From the NCBI GenBank assembly GCA_000722615.1, contig JOKI01000012.1, positions 62,001-126,000 on the forward strand: a DNA stretch of 64,000 bases, read 5' to 3'. A model generated the notes under the pieces. That model was not told where the DNA came from. It did not search any database and worked only from the letters and a program-made list of their open reading frames with translations. Source of the DNA: Pseudorhizobium pelagicum (lineage in GTDB: Bacteria; Pseudomonadota; Alphaproteobacteria; Rhizobiales; Rhizobiaceae). The position numbers and the translations under genes are program-made. Shown in pieces: positions 16,895-23,765 of this stretch (positions within the stretch are counted from its first letter, which is position 1; each line of letters starts with the position of its first letter).

Positions 16895-17151
16895 CAGGAT
16901 GTCCTTTCTGCCGCAACCTTGCCGGCAGCGAACATGCCGCCAGCGCTGGCGTTGATGATGTTGAGGACGAGCTCGGTAAGGATCTCGATGTCGCTGTCCG
17001 GCCGCTCGTTGTTGACATCGAGCGTGAGGACGTCGCGACCCGACGCATCGACGATGGTGGCGATGCAGTCGTTGCTTCTCTCAAGTGGCAGCTTGACGTC
17101 ATGGGCGTCGAAGGCGAGGCCGATGCTGAGTTGGAGGGTGCTATCGATCAT
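16894..17151 (-). CDS. 85-residue phage protein, unknown
   Basis: Begins at ATG 17151, which overlaps the end of the HD-domain gene, and ends overlapping the start of the 51-residue gene. Sequence features: STLQLSIGLAFDAHDVKLPL, VLTLDVNNERPDSDIE, and a helical C-terminus. A longer frame upstream exists but runs antisense-like through the HD gene and was not used. Function unknown. Confidence 0.6.
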   Translation of the reverse strand: MIDSTLQLSIGLAFDAHDVKLPLERSNDCIATIVDASGRDVLTLDVNNERPDSDIEILTELVLNIINASAGGMFAAGKVAAERTS

Positions 17152-17840
17152 CGTGTGGCGCCCCTTCTCGTTTTGACAGAGAGCGCAGCCTGCCGTGCGA
17201 TAATCTCGGGGCCGATGAAGGTGTGGCAGTATTCCGCGAACTTCTCTTCCGCACGGGCTGTGCCCCAGATGCAGATCGTTCCGGTGGTCTTCGGGGGATG
17301 GTTGTCTGAGAACTGGCTGGCGGCCTGTGGTCCGAAGTGAGTGATCGCCTCGGCGCGGCACATCCGCTCGTCCATGGACTTGACAAGGTTCTTCTGCCGC
17401 GTAGTCCAGAATTCGGGAAGAGGAAGATTGGCGGCAGCATAGATCGCCGCGTCCCAGCCCGCTTTCATCTGTCCGATTGCGGCCTTGACGGCGAGCGATG
17501 GCAGGAGCGAGCCCAGCAACTGCTGTTGGGGCTGTGTCCAGTCGCCTAGCAGCCACTCGTGCCCGTCGTGAAGCAGGAAAAGAGCGGCCTCCAGTTGCGT
17601 GCCGCCTTCATTCAGGATCGCCTGCGCACCCATCACACAGTGCTGGGCAATCGAAATGCCTCGACCCTCGAAGCGGCGTGTGCCCGCTAGGGCCGCGCCC
17701 ATTTCGACAAAGCAGACGGACGCCACGCCTGGTGCTGCCAGATCGATCACGAAGCCATCGTTGCGGATCGACCAGACCGGCTTTTCGGCCAGTCTCGGGA
17801 AGGTGAGGGGCTGAGGTTGGTGAGCACGCATGTTCATCAT
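17148..17840 (-). CDS. HD-domain phosphohydrolase-like phage protein
   Basis: 230 residues. The central part has the HD metal-site pattern: ISIAQHCVMGA (His), FLLHDGHEWLLGD (His-Asp, with a downstream Asp) near residues 65-100. This is the layout of small YfbR-type nucleotide phosphohydrolases common in Rhizobiales phages. A nucleotide-pool role would fit the surrounding replication genes. The C-terminal third has no recognised domain. Confidence 0.72.
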   Translation of the reverse strand: MMNMRAHQPQPLTFPRLAEKPVWSIRNDGFVIDLAAPGVASVCFVEMGAALAGTRRFEGRGISIAQHCVMGAQAILNEGGTQLEAALFLLHDGHEWLLGDWTQPQQQLLGSLLPSLAVKAAIGQMKAGWDAAIYAAANLPLPEFWTTRQKNLVKSMDERMCRAEAITHFGPQAASQFSDNHPPKTTGTICIWGTARAEEKFAEYCHTFIGPEIIARQAALSVKTRRGATR

Positions 17841-18038
17841 CGCCGCCTCCGCTCAGAAACCAACGGTCGCGGCGAGAAAGCCGAGACCGAACACGACGAA
17901 AGCCGACAGGAGATAGGAGAGGGCGCGATTGAAGATGGCCGTACGCTCGACGAGGATGTCGAACAGTTTCGGGTCGCACTTGCCTTCAGAGCGATTTCGG
18001 CGAGACTGGAGAAAAGGGTTTATGTCAGGGAGGAACTC

Positions 18039-18383
18039 ATGAAGGCGTTTATCGCTGCTGCAGCGGCTATTCTGCTCGCCCCTTTGGCTGTCGTGGCAGA
18101 GGAAAGAGCGGCGAAGATTGCCGGTGAAGTCCTGGCATACGGCAGCGCCTGCCCGACCCTCGAAGTAGACTTCGCCATTCTGGAGCGGTGGGCCATGCTT
18201 AACGAAGTTGATATGATCGGGGTGAAAGGAGGGTACGGACGAGATTACGACGCTGTCCGACAAGGAAACACCAAAGCCGCTTCGAGCCTTCGGATGAGGA
18301 CTGTGAGCGAAACCTGCGACGAGGCTCTTCGACTGTTTGGTCCCAAGGGGACCGTGATTGCGGGCGTGATGAGCCAGAAGTGA
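18039..18383 (+). CDS. Small exported protein, unknown (possible moron)
   Basis: 114 residues from ATG 18039, with a strong AGGGAGGAAC ribosome site. The N-terminus (MKAF, then an Ala/Leu-rich core, cut after VVAEE) is a clear Sec signal peptide. The mature part is about 93 residues with two cysteines (YGSACPTLEVD and VSETCDEALRLFG) that could form a disulfide. It is the only plus-strand gene inside the leftward operon, so it is likely expressed independently, for example from the lysogen. Not recognised. Confidence 0.7.
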   Translation: MKAFIAAAAAILLAPLAVVAEERAAKIAGEVLAYGSACPTLEVDFAILERWAMLNEVDMIGVKGGYGRDYDAVRQGNTKAASSLRMRTVSETCDEALRLFGPKGTVIAGVMSQK

Positions 18384-18388
18384 CATGG

Positions 18389-18622
18389 TCATCCCCTCGC
18401 GATCTGCCGGACGGACTGCCGCCTAGCAATTGCGATCGCGGTAGGTCCAAGGCGGATCACAGTGGCCCGGCTCCAACCGCGATCGACGAGAGACTGCACA
18501 TCGCCTTGGCCGGAAAAGCCGGCTTCGCGCAGGTCTTCCGCCATTCGCTCAGTTAGCGAGCGGGCGCAGCGCGTGGCAGGGGAGGTCTGATAATGTTTCG
18601 GGTTCTCGGCATAGCGGATCAT
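18389..18622 (-). CDS. First gene of the leftward early operon, unknown
   Basis: 77 residues from ATG 18622, with GGAGATG upstream. The sequence MIRYAENPKHYQTS is followed by ERMAEDLREAGFSGQGDVQ and LVDRGWSRATVIRLG, a helix-turn-helix-like alternation that could bind DNA. It is directly downstream of the leftward promoter-operator at 18652-18681. Function unknown. Confidence 0.6.
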   Translation of the reverse strand: MIRYAENPKHYQTSPATRCARSLTERMAEDLREAGFSGQGDVQSLVDRGWSRATVIRLGPTAIAIARRQSVRQIARG

Positions 18623-18651
18623 GGCTGCATCTCCGTGTGGCAATGCGTCCA

Positions 18652-18681
18652 TAATTGCGATAATCGCTATTTCACGTCAAG
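18652..18681 (-). promoter_or_regulatory. Leftward early promoter with CI operator in the spacer
   Basis: Read on the minus strand: CTTGACG (-35), then a 17-bp spacer holding the dyad GCGATTATCGC, then CAATTA (-10). It is almost identical (29 of 30 positions) to the rightward module at 19855-19884. The 19-bp operator is 18654-18672. Repressor bound here would cover the promoter of the leftward operon. Confidence 0.78.
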
Positions 18682-18688
18682 CTCAATA

Positions 18689-18707
18689 ATTGCGAAAAGC
18701 GATATTT
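18689..18707. promoter_or_regulatory. Second CI operator (left module)
   Basis: ATTGCGAAAAGCGATATTT matches the operator at 18654-18672 at 16 of 19 positions. It is 35 bp upstream of it, that is, just upstream of the leftward -35 box. The paired spacing mirrors the right-hand module. Confidence 0.68.
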
Positions 18708-18819
18708 TACGCCAGGCCTTTGCGTGCACTGATTCTTTTCGCAGCCAATATTCAGACTCGACTCTCTCGGGGGAAGATGCTTTTTAAGAGAACGAAAAGA
18801 GAACGAAACGGAGAGAGAA

Positions 18820-19089
18820 ATGTCACGCGGTGCTCCCTTCGATCACCCTGATGCGATGCGACTAGTCGTTGAGTTGTCGAGCCTATACGTCGCTTGCGAC
18901 GATTGTGGGCATTCGAGAATTATGAGGCTCCCTTCGCTCAGCAAGGCTTCCACCCTTGGGGTGCATAATTTCATGCAGCTCTGTAGGAAGATCCGCTGTA
19001 GCGAATGCCCTAGGCGGCCTCCAAACGAACGAAACCTGACGATCAGGCCTTCATGGCTTGCGGAAGAAGTAGCTCAAACGGTTGCGTGA
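18820..19089 (+). CDS. Small zinc-finger-like protein, unknown
   Basis: 89 residues from ATG 18820 preceded by GGAGAG. Two pairs of cysteines (ACDDCGH near 24-28 and IRCSECP near 59-63) suggest one zinc site. It is convergent with the repressor gene and overlaps its end by 16 bp. Lying in the switch region, it could be a regulator; the residues alone do not show DNA binding. Confidence 0.62.
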   Translation: MSRGAPFDHPDAMRLVVELSSLYVACDDCGHSRIMRLPSLSKASTLGVHNFMQLCRKIRCSECPRRPPNERNLTIRPSWLAEEVAQTVA

Positions 19090-19799
19090 AACACGATCTT
19101 ATGGACCGAGAAGACTTGGCTGGTGGGAAACTGCAGATCGTTGGTTTCGCCTTCATCAGGGTGGTGTTGCCAAAGGCGCGTGACCTTGGACGACTGTGAC
19201 TTAAATTCCTTGATGTAGCTCTCGCGCTGGTTTTCTTCATCTGTCAGAATTTGAACGATGACATCATCGCCGGCGCGTACGGGCTCATTCGGGTTGATCC
19301 AAACTGTCTCCCCGGCCTTAAATCTCGGCTCCATTGATGTGCCGTAGACCCTTACCGCATACGCACCTTCCACGCCCTCAAGCATAGGGGGTACGAACAA
19401 CCTAGCCACCTCTGCTCCGTTCAATATGAAGCGGCCGTTAGGGCCCGCGACCGACTGCCCGAGCAGCGGGACGTACCCATCAGATTTGAACTGTTGGTAC
19501 CGCGGTGGGAAGCTCGCATTGGATTTCGGGAGATAGGCTGGCGGGGTGGTGTCCGCATCGGCGAGCCAAGACGTCATCTGCTCGAATCCAGGCGGCAGTT
19601 CGTTAAAGAAGCGGGCAATGCGCTCAATTTCGTCGGGCCGGATCTGCCGTCTCTCTTTCGGGTTATCGCTATCCACATTCTTCATCCTGGTCACGGCCAC
19701 GGGCTGAACGCCCAGTGCTGCCGCCAGCTGTGCGGATGTCCCTCGGGGCTCCAGCTTATTGCTAAGCCATTGCTTTAACTTCAATTGTGGATCGCTCAT
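19074..19799 (-). CDS. CI-type repressor with S24 (LexA-like) peptidase domain
   Basis: 241 residues from ATG 19799. An HTH lies at about 5-40 (KLEPRGTSAQLAAALGVQPV) and a LexA/CI-type C-terminal domain starts near 110. The likely self-cleavage site is A118-G119 (VAGPNG), catalytic Ser S155 (GTSMEPRF) and catalytic Lys K197 (YIKEFK). It would hold the prophage silent by binding the GCGAT-type operators on either side of the gene and would be cut after RecA activation. It is divergent from the cro-like gene. Confidence 0.92.
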   Translation of the reverse strand: MSDPQLKLKQWLSNKLEPRGTSAQLAAALGVQPVAVTRMKNVDSDNPKERRQIRPDEIERIARFFNELPPGFEQMTSWLADADTTPPAYLPKSNASFPPRYQQFKSDGYVPLLGQSVAGPNGRFILNGAEVARLFVPPMLEGVEGAYAVRVYGTSMEPRFKAGETVWINPNEPVRAGDDVIVQILTDEENQRESYIKEFKSQSSKVTRLWQHHPDEGETNDLQFPTSQVFSVHKIVFHATV

Positions 19800-19830
19800 G
19801 GCGGGATATTCGCGCTTTCCGCAAGAAATA

Positions 19831-19849
19831 AAATCACGATGATCGTAAT
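19831..19849. promoter_or_regulatory. CI operator upstream of the repressor gene (right module)
   Basis: AAATCACGATGATCGTAAT holds the perfect dyad ACGAT-G-ATCGT and matches the 19864-19882 operator at 15 of 19 positions. It lies between the repressor start and the rightward promoter, in the place where it could both tune repressor synthesis and strengthen repression. Confidence 0.66.
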
Positions 19850-19854
19850 TTGCG

Positions 19855-19884
19855 CTTGACGTTAAATAGCGATTATCGCAATTA
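19855..19884 (+). promoter_or_regulatory. Rightward early promoter with CI operator in the spacer
   Basis: CTTGACG (-35), 17-bp spacer with the dyad GCGATTATCGC, then CAATTA (-10). The near-identical module on the other strand at 18652-18681 strengthens the call. The operator is 19864-19882. It drives the cro-like gene at 19891, whose start lies only a few bases downstream, so the transcript would be leaderless or nearly so. Confidence 0.78.
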
Positions 19885-19890
19885 ATAAGC

Positions 19891-20163
19891 ATGGCACACC
19901 ATCAAGAAGAACCTGCTGCGTCGATTATCCGCCTCTTTGGAGGCGCGTCTGCTGTTGCGGCGATTGTTGGAAAGCATCCATCTCGGGTTTACCGGTGGAC
20001 TGCGCCTATCTCTGCGCGCGAGGGTACCGGTGGAATTATCCCCGCACGGGAGGCTCATGTTCTTCTCGATTATGCTCGTGCCCAGAACATCGACCTGCGC
20101 CCGGAGGACTTCTTTTCGGCCGATCGTATCAAGGGCGCTGAAGTACAGGAGGCTGCTGAATGA
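19891..20163 (+). CDS. Cro-like regulator (small HTH protein)
   Basis: 90 residues from ATG 19891. The central ASAVAAIVGKHPSRVYRWT looks like a YdaS/Cro-type HTH, followed by GGIIPAREAHVLLDYA, the pattern of small alphaproteobacterial prophage Cro proteins. Its position, divergent from CI and first under the rightward promoter, supports the role. The start codon is close to the -10, so translation may be leaderless. Confidence 0.72.
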   Translation: MAHHQEEPAASIIRLFGGASAVAAIVGKHPSRVYRWTAPISAREGTGGIIPAREAHVLLDYARAQNIDLRPEDFFSADRIKGAEVQEAAE

Positions 20164-20286
20164 AGTGGTCTCGTTTTCCATGTGGTCCCCCGTGATCTGA
20201 TGGGCTGACCCTACCGGCGCCACCCGCGCCTTTCACTGAAATCAATGTCTCAAATATTTCCTTGATTTTTCGGGGGGAGAGAACTT

Positions 20287-20748
20287 TTGCGCACTATTTC
20301 CGACAGGCAGGGGATGACCCTGAAAGCAGCGATCCGCCGGGCGATCGAGATCGCTGGCGGCGCACGGTCCTTTGCCGCCGTCACCCGTATCAAGGAGGGC
20401 AATCTCTCCAAGTACGGTTCGCCGAACGAAGAACATGCTGAGACCTTCATGCCAATCGACGTTGCTGTCGAGGCGGACCTTGAGGCCGGCAGCCCGATCA
20501 TCGTTTCCGCCATGGCTGAAATGCTCGGCTTCAAGCTCGTGCCGATCAATGGCGTGGACGAAGACGCGACGGTCGTCACAGCTGCCGATGCGCTCAATAT
20601 CGCCAACGAAACGGGCGACGTCATCCGCTCGATCACCTCCGCTCTCGCCGACGGCAAGATCTGTGCTGCCGACCGCAAAGACATCACCCGCGAGGTCGAT
20701 GAGGCCGTCAAGGCACTGAAGATCGTGCTCAAGAAGGTGGGGGCGTAG
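20287..20748 (+). CDS. CII-like phage regulator (tentative)
   Basis: 153 residues from TTG 20287, with GGGGAGAG upstream; ATG 20314 is an alternative. Residues 10-70 (LKAAIRRAIEIAGGARSFAA, NLSKYGSPNEEHAETFMPID) resemble HTH-containing phage regulators where an LSKYG-type turn is followed by PEHAxxFMPxD. The C-terminal part is helical. Position after cro fits a CII/lysogeny regulator. The family assignment is only by pattern. Confidence 0.55.
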   Translation: MRTISDRQGMTLKAAIRRAIEIAGGARSFAAVTRIKEGNLSKYGSPNEEHAETFMPIDVAVEADLEAGSPIIVSAMAEMLGFKLVPINGVDEDATVVTAADALNIANETGDVIRSITSALADGKICAADRKDITREVDEAVKALKIVLKKVGA

Positions 20749-20750
20749 CC

Positions 20751-21179
20751 ATGCAGTACGACCGGCTCCCCTGTGACGATCGCTGGAAATCCATTGCTGA
20801 CGCCATGATGCGAGCAGGGCAGGTGGAGGGAATGATCCCCGCAGACCGCGAGCCGCTGACCGGCGGCGAAGAAATGTTCCTTGCCCGTCAAGCTACACAC
20901 GACGGTTTCCTCAATGCCGGTATCGCCGTCTTTTATCCTCCAGAGAACTACCAAGGTCTCTGGCTCGACATTCTCTATGTCTCGCCGGAGTTTCGCAGGC
21001 GCGGCATTGCCCGCACCCTGGTTGCTCTGGTGCGGCAGGAAGCCGTCGACGGGGGGCATGAGCAATTCGGCTTTGGCACCATCCTGCACAACAAGCCGAT
21101 GCTCTCGCTTGCTGCATCCCTCGGTCTTTCAGGCGGGGCTGTCTATTTTGACCAGCCCCTTTCGGGAGCTGGATCATGA
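20751..21179 (+). CDS. GNAT-family acetyltransferase
   Basis: 142 residues. The GNAT core is visible: LWLDILYVSPEFRRRGIARTL near 75-95 (motif A, R-R-R-G-I-A acetyl-CoA loop) and HNKPMLSLAASLGL, the usual late N-x-x-A segment. The substrate is unknown; phage GNATs can modify host proteins. It starts two bases after the CII-like gene and overlaps the gcrA gene by 4 bp, so it is part of the early operon. Confidence 0.85.
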   Translation: MQYDRLPCDDRWKSIADAMMRAGQVEGMIPADREPLTGGEEMFLARQATHDGFLNAGIAVFYPPENYQGLWLDILYVSPEFRRRGIARTLVALVRQEAVDGGHEQFGFGTILHNKPMLSLAASLGLSGGAVYFDQPLSGAGS

Positions 21180-21724
21180 ACTGGTCAGACGCCGATATCG
21201 CCAGCGCAGCAAAGCTCTGGACCGAGGGACATTCCGCCACCGTCATCGGCAAGCGTTTTAAAGCCACCCGTAACGCAATCCTTGGCCTCGCGCACCGCAA
21301 CCGGGCGCTTTTCCCAGAGCGAACGAAGCGCTCACTCACCACCGTCACGGCGCAGGTGCAGCGCAGCGTGCCTCGTCCGGCAGGACAGCAGCGCCTGAAG
21401 TCCGTCAATGTCCCGGCGCTGCGGAAGGCGCGGGCTGCGTCTGTTGAGGCGCGGCCGAGTGTTCCTATGGTGCCACCAGTCACGCCAGAATCTCCACGTT
21501 GGGCAGAAGGGAGCGAGACCGGGGCGAGATCAGACCTGTCCCGCTTCCGCCTGGCGGATGTCGAGCCAAGGCCGTTCTTGTCGCTCGGCCGTGACCAGTG
21601 CCGCTTCCCGCTCGTTGCCTTCGAGGCTGCGTCCGGCCCCGACATGCCCTGCTGCGGCGCCGCGACAGATCTGCTCAAGAGTTACTGCGCAGCCCATCGT
21701 GACGTCATGGCGGGGAGGGTCTGA
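21176..21724 (+). CDS. gcrA: GcrA-family cell-cycle regulator (phage-borne)
   Basis: 182 residues. The N-terminus NWSDADIASAAKLWTEGHSA, followed by VIGKRFKATRNAILGLAHR, is the GcrA DNA-binding domain. A variable linker follows, then the C-terminal sigma-70-interacting region CRFPLVAF with CCGAATDLLKSYCAAH. GcrA is a master regulator of the alphaproteobacterial cell cycle that responds to CcrM methylation (GANTC). A phage copy next to a DNA methyltransferase could redirect host cell-cycle transcription. The family call is clear; the role in infection is inference. Confidence 0.88.
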   Translation: MNWSDADIASAAKLWTEGHSATVIGKRFKATRNAILGLAHRNRALFPERTKRSLTTVTAQVQRSVPRPAGQQRLKSVNVPALRKARAASVEARPSVPMVPPVTPESPRWAEGSETGARSDLSRFRLADVEPRPFLSLGRDQCRFPLVAFEAASGPDMPCCGAATDLLKSYCAAHRDVMAGRV

Positions 21725-22482
21725 TGGAATTGGCTCGCTCATGGTCCATCGAACAAACCGACTGCATTAAGGCCATGGCTGCGATGGATGCGGATTCGGT
21801 CGATTTGACGTTGACCGACCCTCCCTATGAGGAGGTGATGCACGCGGCCAAATCAGTCCCCGCCGCGCGGCGGCTGAGGGTAGACAGTGGGCCTGAACTG
21901 AAGCCTCTGGACTTCGGCGCCATCGGACCAATCAGGCTGGAAACCGCGCGCGAGATCGTTCGTATCACCCGCGGATGGGCTTTGGTCTTCTGCACCCCAG
22001 AGGGGATTGCCGCCTGGCGAGATGCCTTTGAGCTGGCAGGAGCCAAGTACAAACGAGCCTGCTTCTGGATCAAGCCAGACAGCGCACCGCAGATGAACGG
22101 ACAAGGTCCGGCCTTCGCCGTCGAGCCTTTTGTGGCCGTCTGGTGTGGCTCTGGCTATTCCAGATGGAACGGCGGCGGGCGTAGGAACTGGTGGAAGTGC
22201 CCCACCAACGGCCCGTGGCGCGACGGACGCCATCCAACTGAAAAGCCATCGGCATTGATGGCCGATCTGTGCCTGCACTTCTCAAATCGCGGTTCTCTTG
22301 TCTTCGATCCGTTCGCGGGCTCTGGCTCGACTGGTGTAGGAGCGTTGAAATCGAGGCGCTGCTTTGTCGGGCATGAGATTGATCCGCAATGGGTCGCAGT
22401 TGCGCATGAGAGACTGGCCGCCACTGATGCGTCCCTGCATGCCTCGCCGATGCTCGACTTCGGGAGCGTGGCGCATGGCTGA
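21724..22482 (+). CDS. Site-specific DNA methyltransferase (DPPY, beta-type order)
   Basis: 252 residues. The catalytic motif LTLTDPPYEEV is at 28-38 and the SAM-binding FDPFAGSGSTG near 195-205, so the order is catalytic first, as in beta-class N4/N6 amino-methyltransferases such as CcrM. RHPTEKPSALMADL is the usual P-x-K-P segment before motif I. It overlaps the gcrA stop by one base. Whether it recognises GANTC cannot be told; it is shorter than CcrM (about 360) and lacks a clear C-terminal extension. Confidence 0.87.
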   Translation: MELARSWSIEQTDCIKAMAAMDADSVDLTLTDPPYEEVMHAAKSVPAARRLRVDSGPELKPLDFGAIGPIRLETAREIVRITRGWALVFCTPEGIAAWRDAFELAGAKYKRACFWIKPDSAPQMNGQGPAFAVEPFVAVWCGSGYSRWNGGGRRNWWKCPTNGPWRDGRHPTEKPSALMADLCLHFSNRGSLVFDPFAGSGSTGVGALKSRRCFVGHEIDPQWVAVAHERLAATDASLHASPMLDFGSVAHG

Positions 22483-22933
22483 CATCCTCCTGATCATCGT
22501 CACCGACAATCCTAAGCGCGCCTCGCTGGCGCTGCTGGGCTGTGCCGTTGAACGGCTCCCGTCATGGATCCGCGTCATGTCCGGCCCTGAGATTTCAGAA
22601 CTGCAGGCGGGGGCGCCGGTACTCTCCATCTGGTTCTCTGACCGATCCTATGCCGAAACCCTGCTTCGCGAGCGACGGGTCGAGGTCGCGCTCGACAATG
22701 ACTTTGGCAAGCACCACGGCCGGATCCTCGACTGGATTGCCAGGCGTGACGCAGCCGAGAAAGAGATCTGCGACGCATACTGCGCCGAGGTGGCCTCCCA
22801 GGCCGAGGCGCAGGCGGGGGCGGGGACTGGAGCGGCTGATCAGCACCCGGCTACGACCTCTCCGCCCTCCGATCTCCCTTTCACGGAACATCCTCCCGAA
22901 CCTTCCCGGCAACGCCAATCGAGGTGGACCTGA
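22475..22933 (+). CDS. Phage early protein, unknown
   Basis: 152 residues from ATG 22475, overlapping the methyltransferase end. The sequence ADILLIIVTDNPKRASLALLG at the start, WIRVMSGPEISELQAG, and a Pro/Ala/Gln-rich tail. No recognised motif. It sits between DNA methyltransferase and winged-helix genes in a tightly packed operon. Confidence 0.55.
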   Translation: MADILLIIVTDNPKRASLALLGCAVERLPSWIRVMSGPEISELQAGAPVLSIWFSDRSYAETLLRERRVEVALDNDFGKHHGRILDWIARRDAAEKEICDAYCAEVASQAEAQAGAGTGAADQHPATTSPPSDLPFTEHPPEPSRQRQSRWT

Positions 22934-22935
22934 TC

Positions 22936-23442
22936 ATGGCCTTCAACGTCTTCGGCGAAAAGTTCTCAATGACCCCGCAGCGCTTCGACGCGCTTTTGCC
23001 GCATGAGAAGTCGGAATTCGCTCGGCTTGTCCAGGAGCGCCTCGACGAGGAAGGCAAGGGGAGAATGCTCGGTGAGCATATTGGCGAGCATGCCCGCCTC
23101 TCGCATGCCTATGCCATTCCGACCCCGGACATTGCCCCACCGATCGTCACCGAAGGGATCACAGAGCGGCTGACGGGGGAGGCTTCGTCGCATGGCAGCT
23201 ACCCGAAGTTGGCGGCCTCCATCATCCGCGCCGTCTACGAGACTGAGCACGGAGTGCTCGAGGCGACGAAGGACGAGATCGCCGCGCGCTTCAAGGCGAC
23301 ACGTACCGGCGTCGAGCGGGCGATGAACAACCTCATTGCGGACGAGCTGATCCGTCGCGTGGGCAGGGCGCAGAAGTGGTCGCTAACGGCAAAGGCCCGT
23401 AAGCGGCTCGACGGCATTTTCTCCGCGGGAGATGCAACATGA
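22936..23442 (+). CDS. Winged-helix-like phage protein
   Basis: 168 residues from ATG 22936 (GTG 22924 possible). The N-terminal part MAFNVFGEKFSMTPQRFDAL is unknown. The C-terminal 75 residues look like a winged helix: TKDEIAARFKATRTGVERAMNNL, then EELIRR-type ADELIRRVGRAQKWSLTAKA. A DNA-binding regulatory or replication-accessory role is plausible. The stop overlaps the next start. Confidence 0.6.
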   Translation: MAFNVFGEKFSMTPQRFDALLPHEKSEFARLVQERLDEEGKGRMLGEHIGEHARLSHAYAIPTPDIAPPIVTEGITERLTGEASSHGSYPKLAASIIRAVYETEHGVLEATKDEIAARFKATRTGVERAMNNLIADELIRRVGRAQKWSLTAKARKRLDGIFSAGDAT

Positions 23443-23765
23443 AAGAGCAGCAACGCCTTCTCCTCGTCGTGGCGCCGAACAAGATGGAATGCCATCGCAC
23501 GGCGACCGACTTCAACCTCGACTTTCTCAAGGTGGAGCGGATGCGCTTCATATCGGACCCCTACCACCTGCGCGGCTGGTCGCGCGGGACGCCCTTCATT
23601 GCCCTACATCGCGACCGATGGCCGGAGCCGCTCGACCAGGCGCTCCACGCACTCACGGTGATGGGTCAGCTGCGCATCGCCAATGATCAAGATCTCGCGG
23701 AGCTCCGTGACGATTTCGTACCGCCGCGGGCGTCGGTGTCCCTGTCGGGGAGGGCGGCACTTTGA
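23439..23765 (+). CDS. Phage early protein, unknown
   Basis: 108 residues, ATG 23439 overlapping the previous stop. An N-terminal beta-strand and loop LLLVVAPNKMECHRTATDF is followed by MRFISDPYHLRGWSRGTPFIAL and a helical C-terminus. Such proteins with a nucleotide-fold-like start are common in phage early operons. It is not recognised. Confidence 0.58.
   Translation: MKEQQRLLLVVAPNKMECHRTATDFNLDFLKVERMRFISDPYHLRGWSRGTPFIALHRDRWPEPLDQALHALTVMGQLRIANDQDLAELRDDFVPPRASVSLSGRAAL

Noticed and set aside
17853-18392. Minus-strand frame ending in a hydrophobic segment (AFVVFGLGFLAATVGF)
   Set aside because: The stretch with protein-like character lies at the end and has no normal start codon near it; most of the frame is antisense to the exported-protein gene. 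It could be a decayed gene, but support is too weak.
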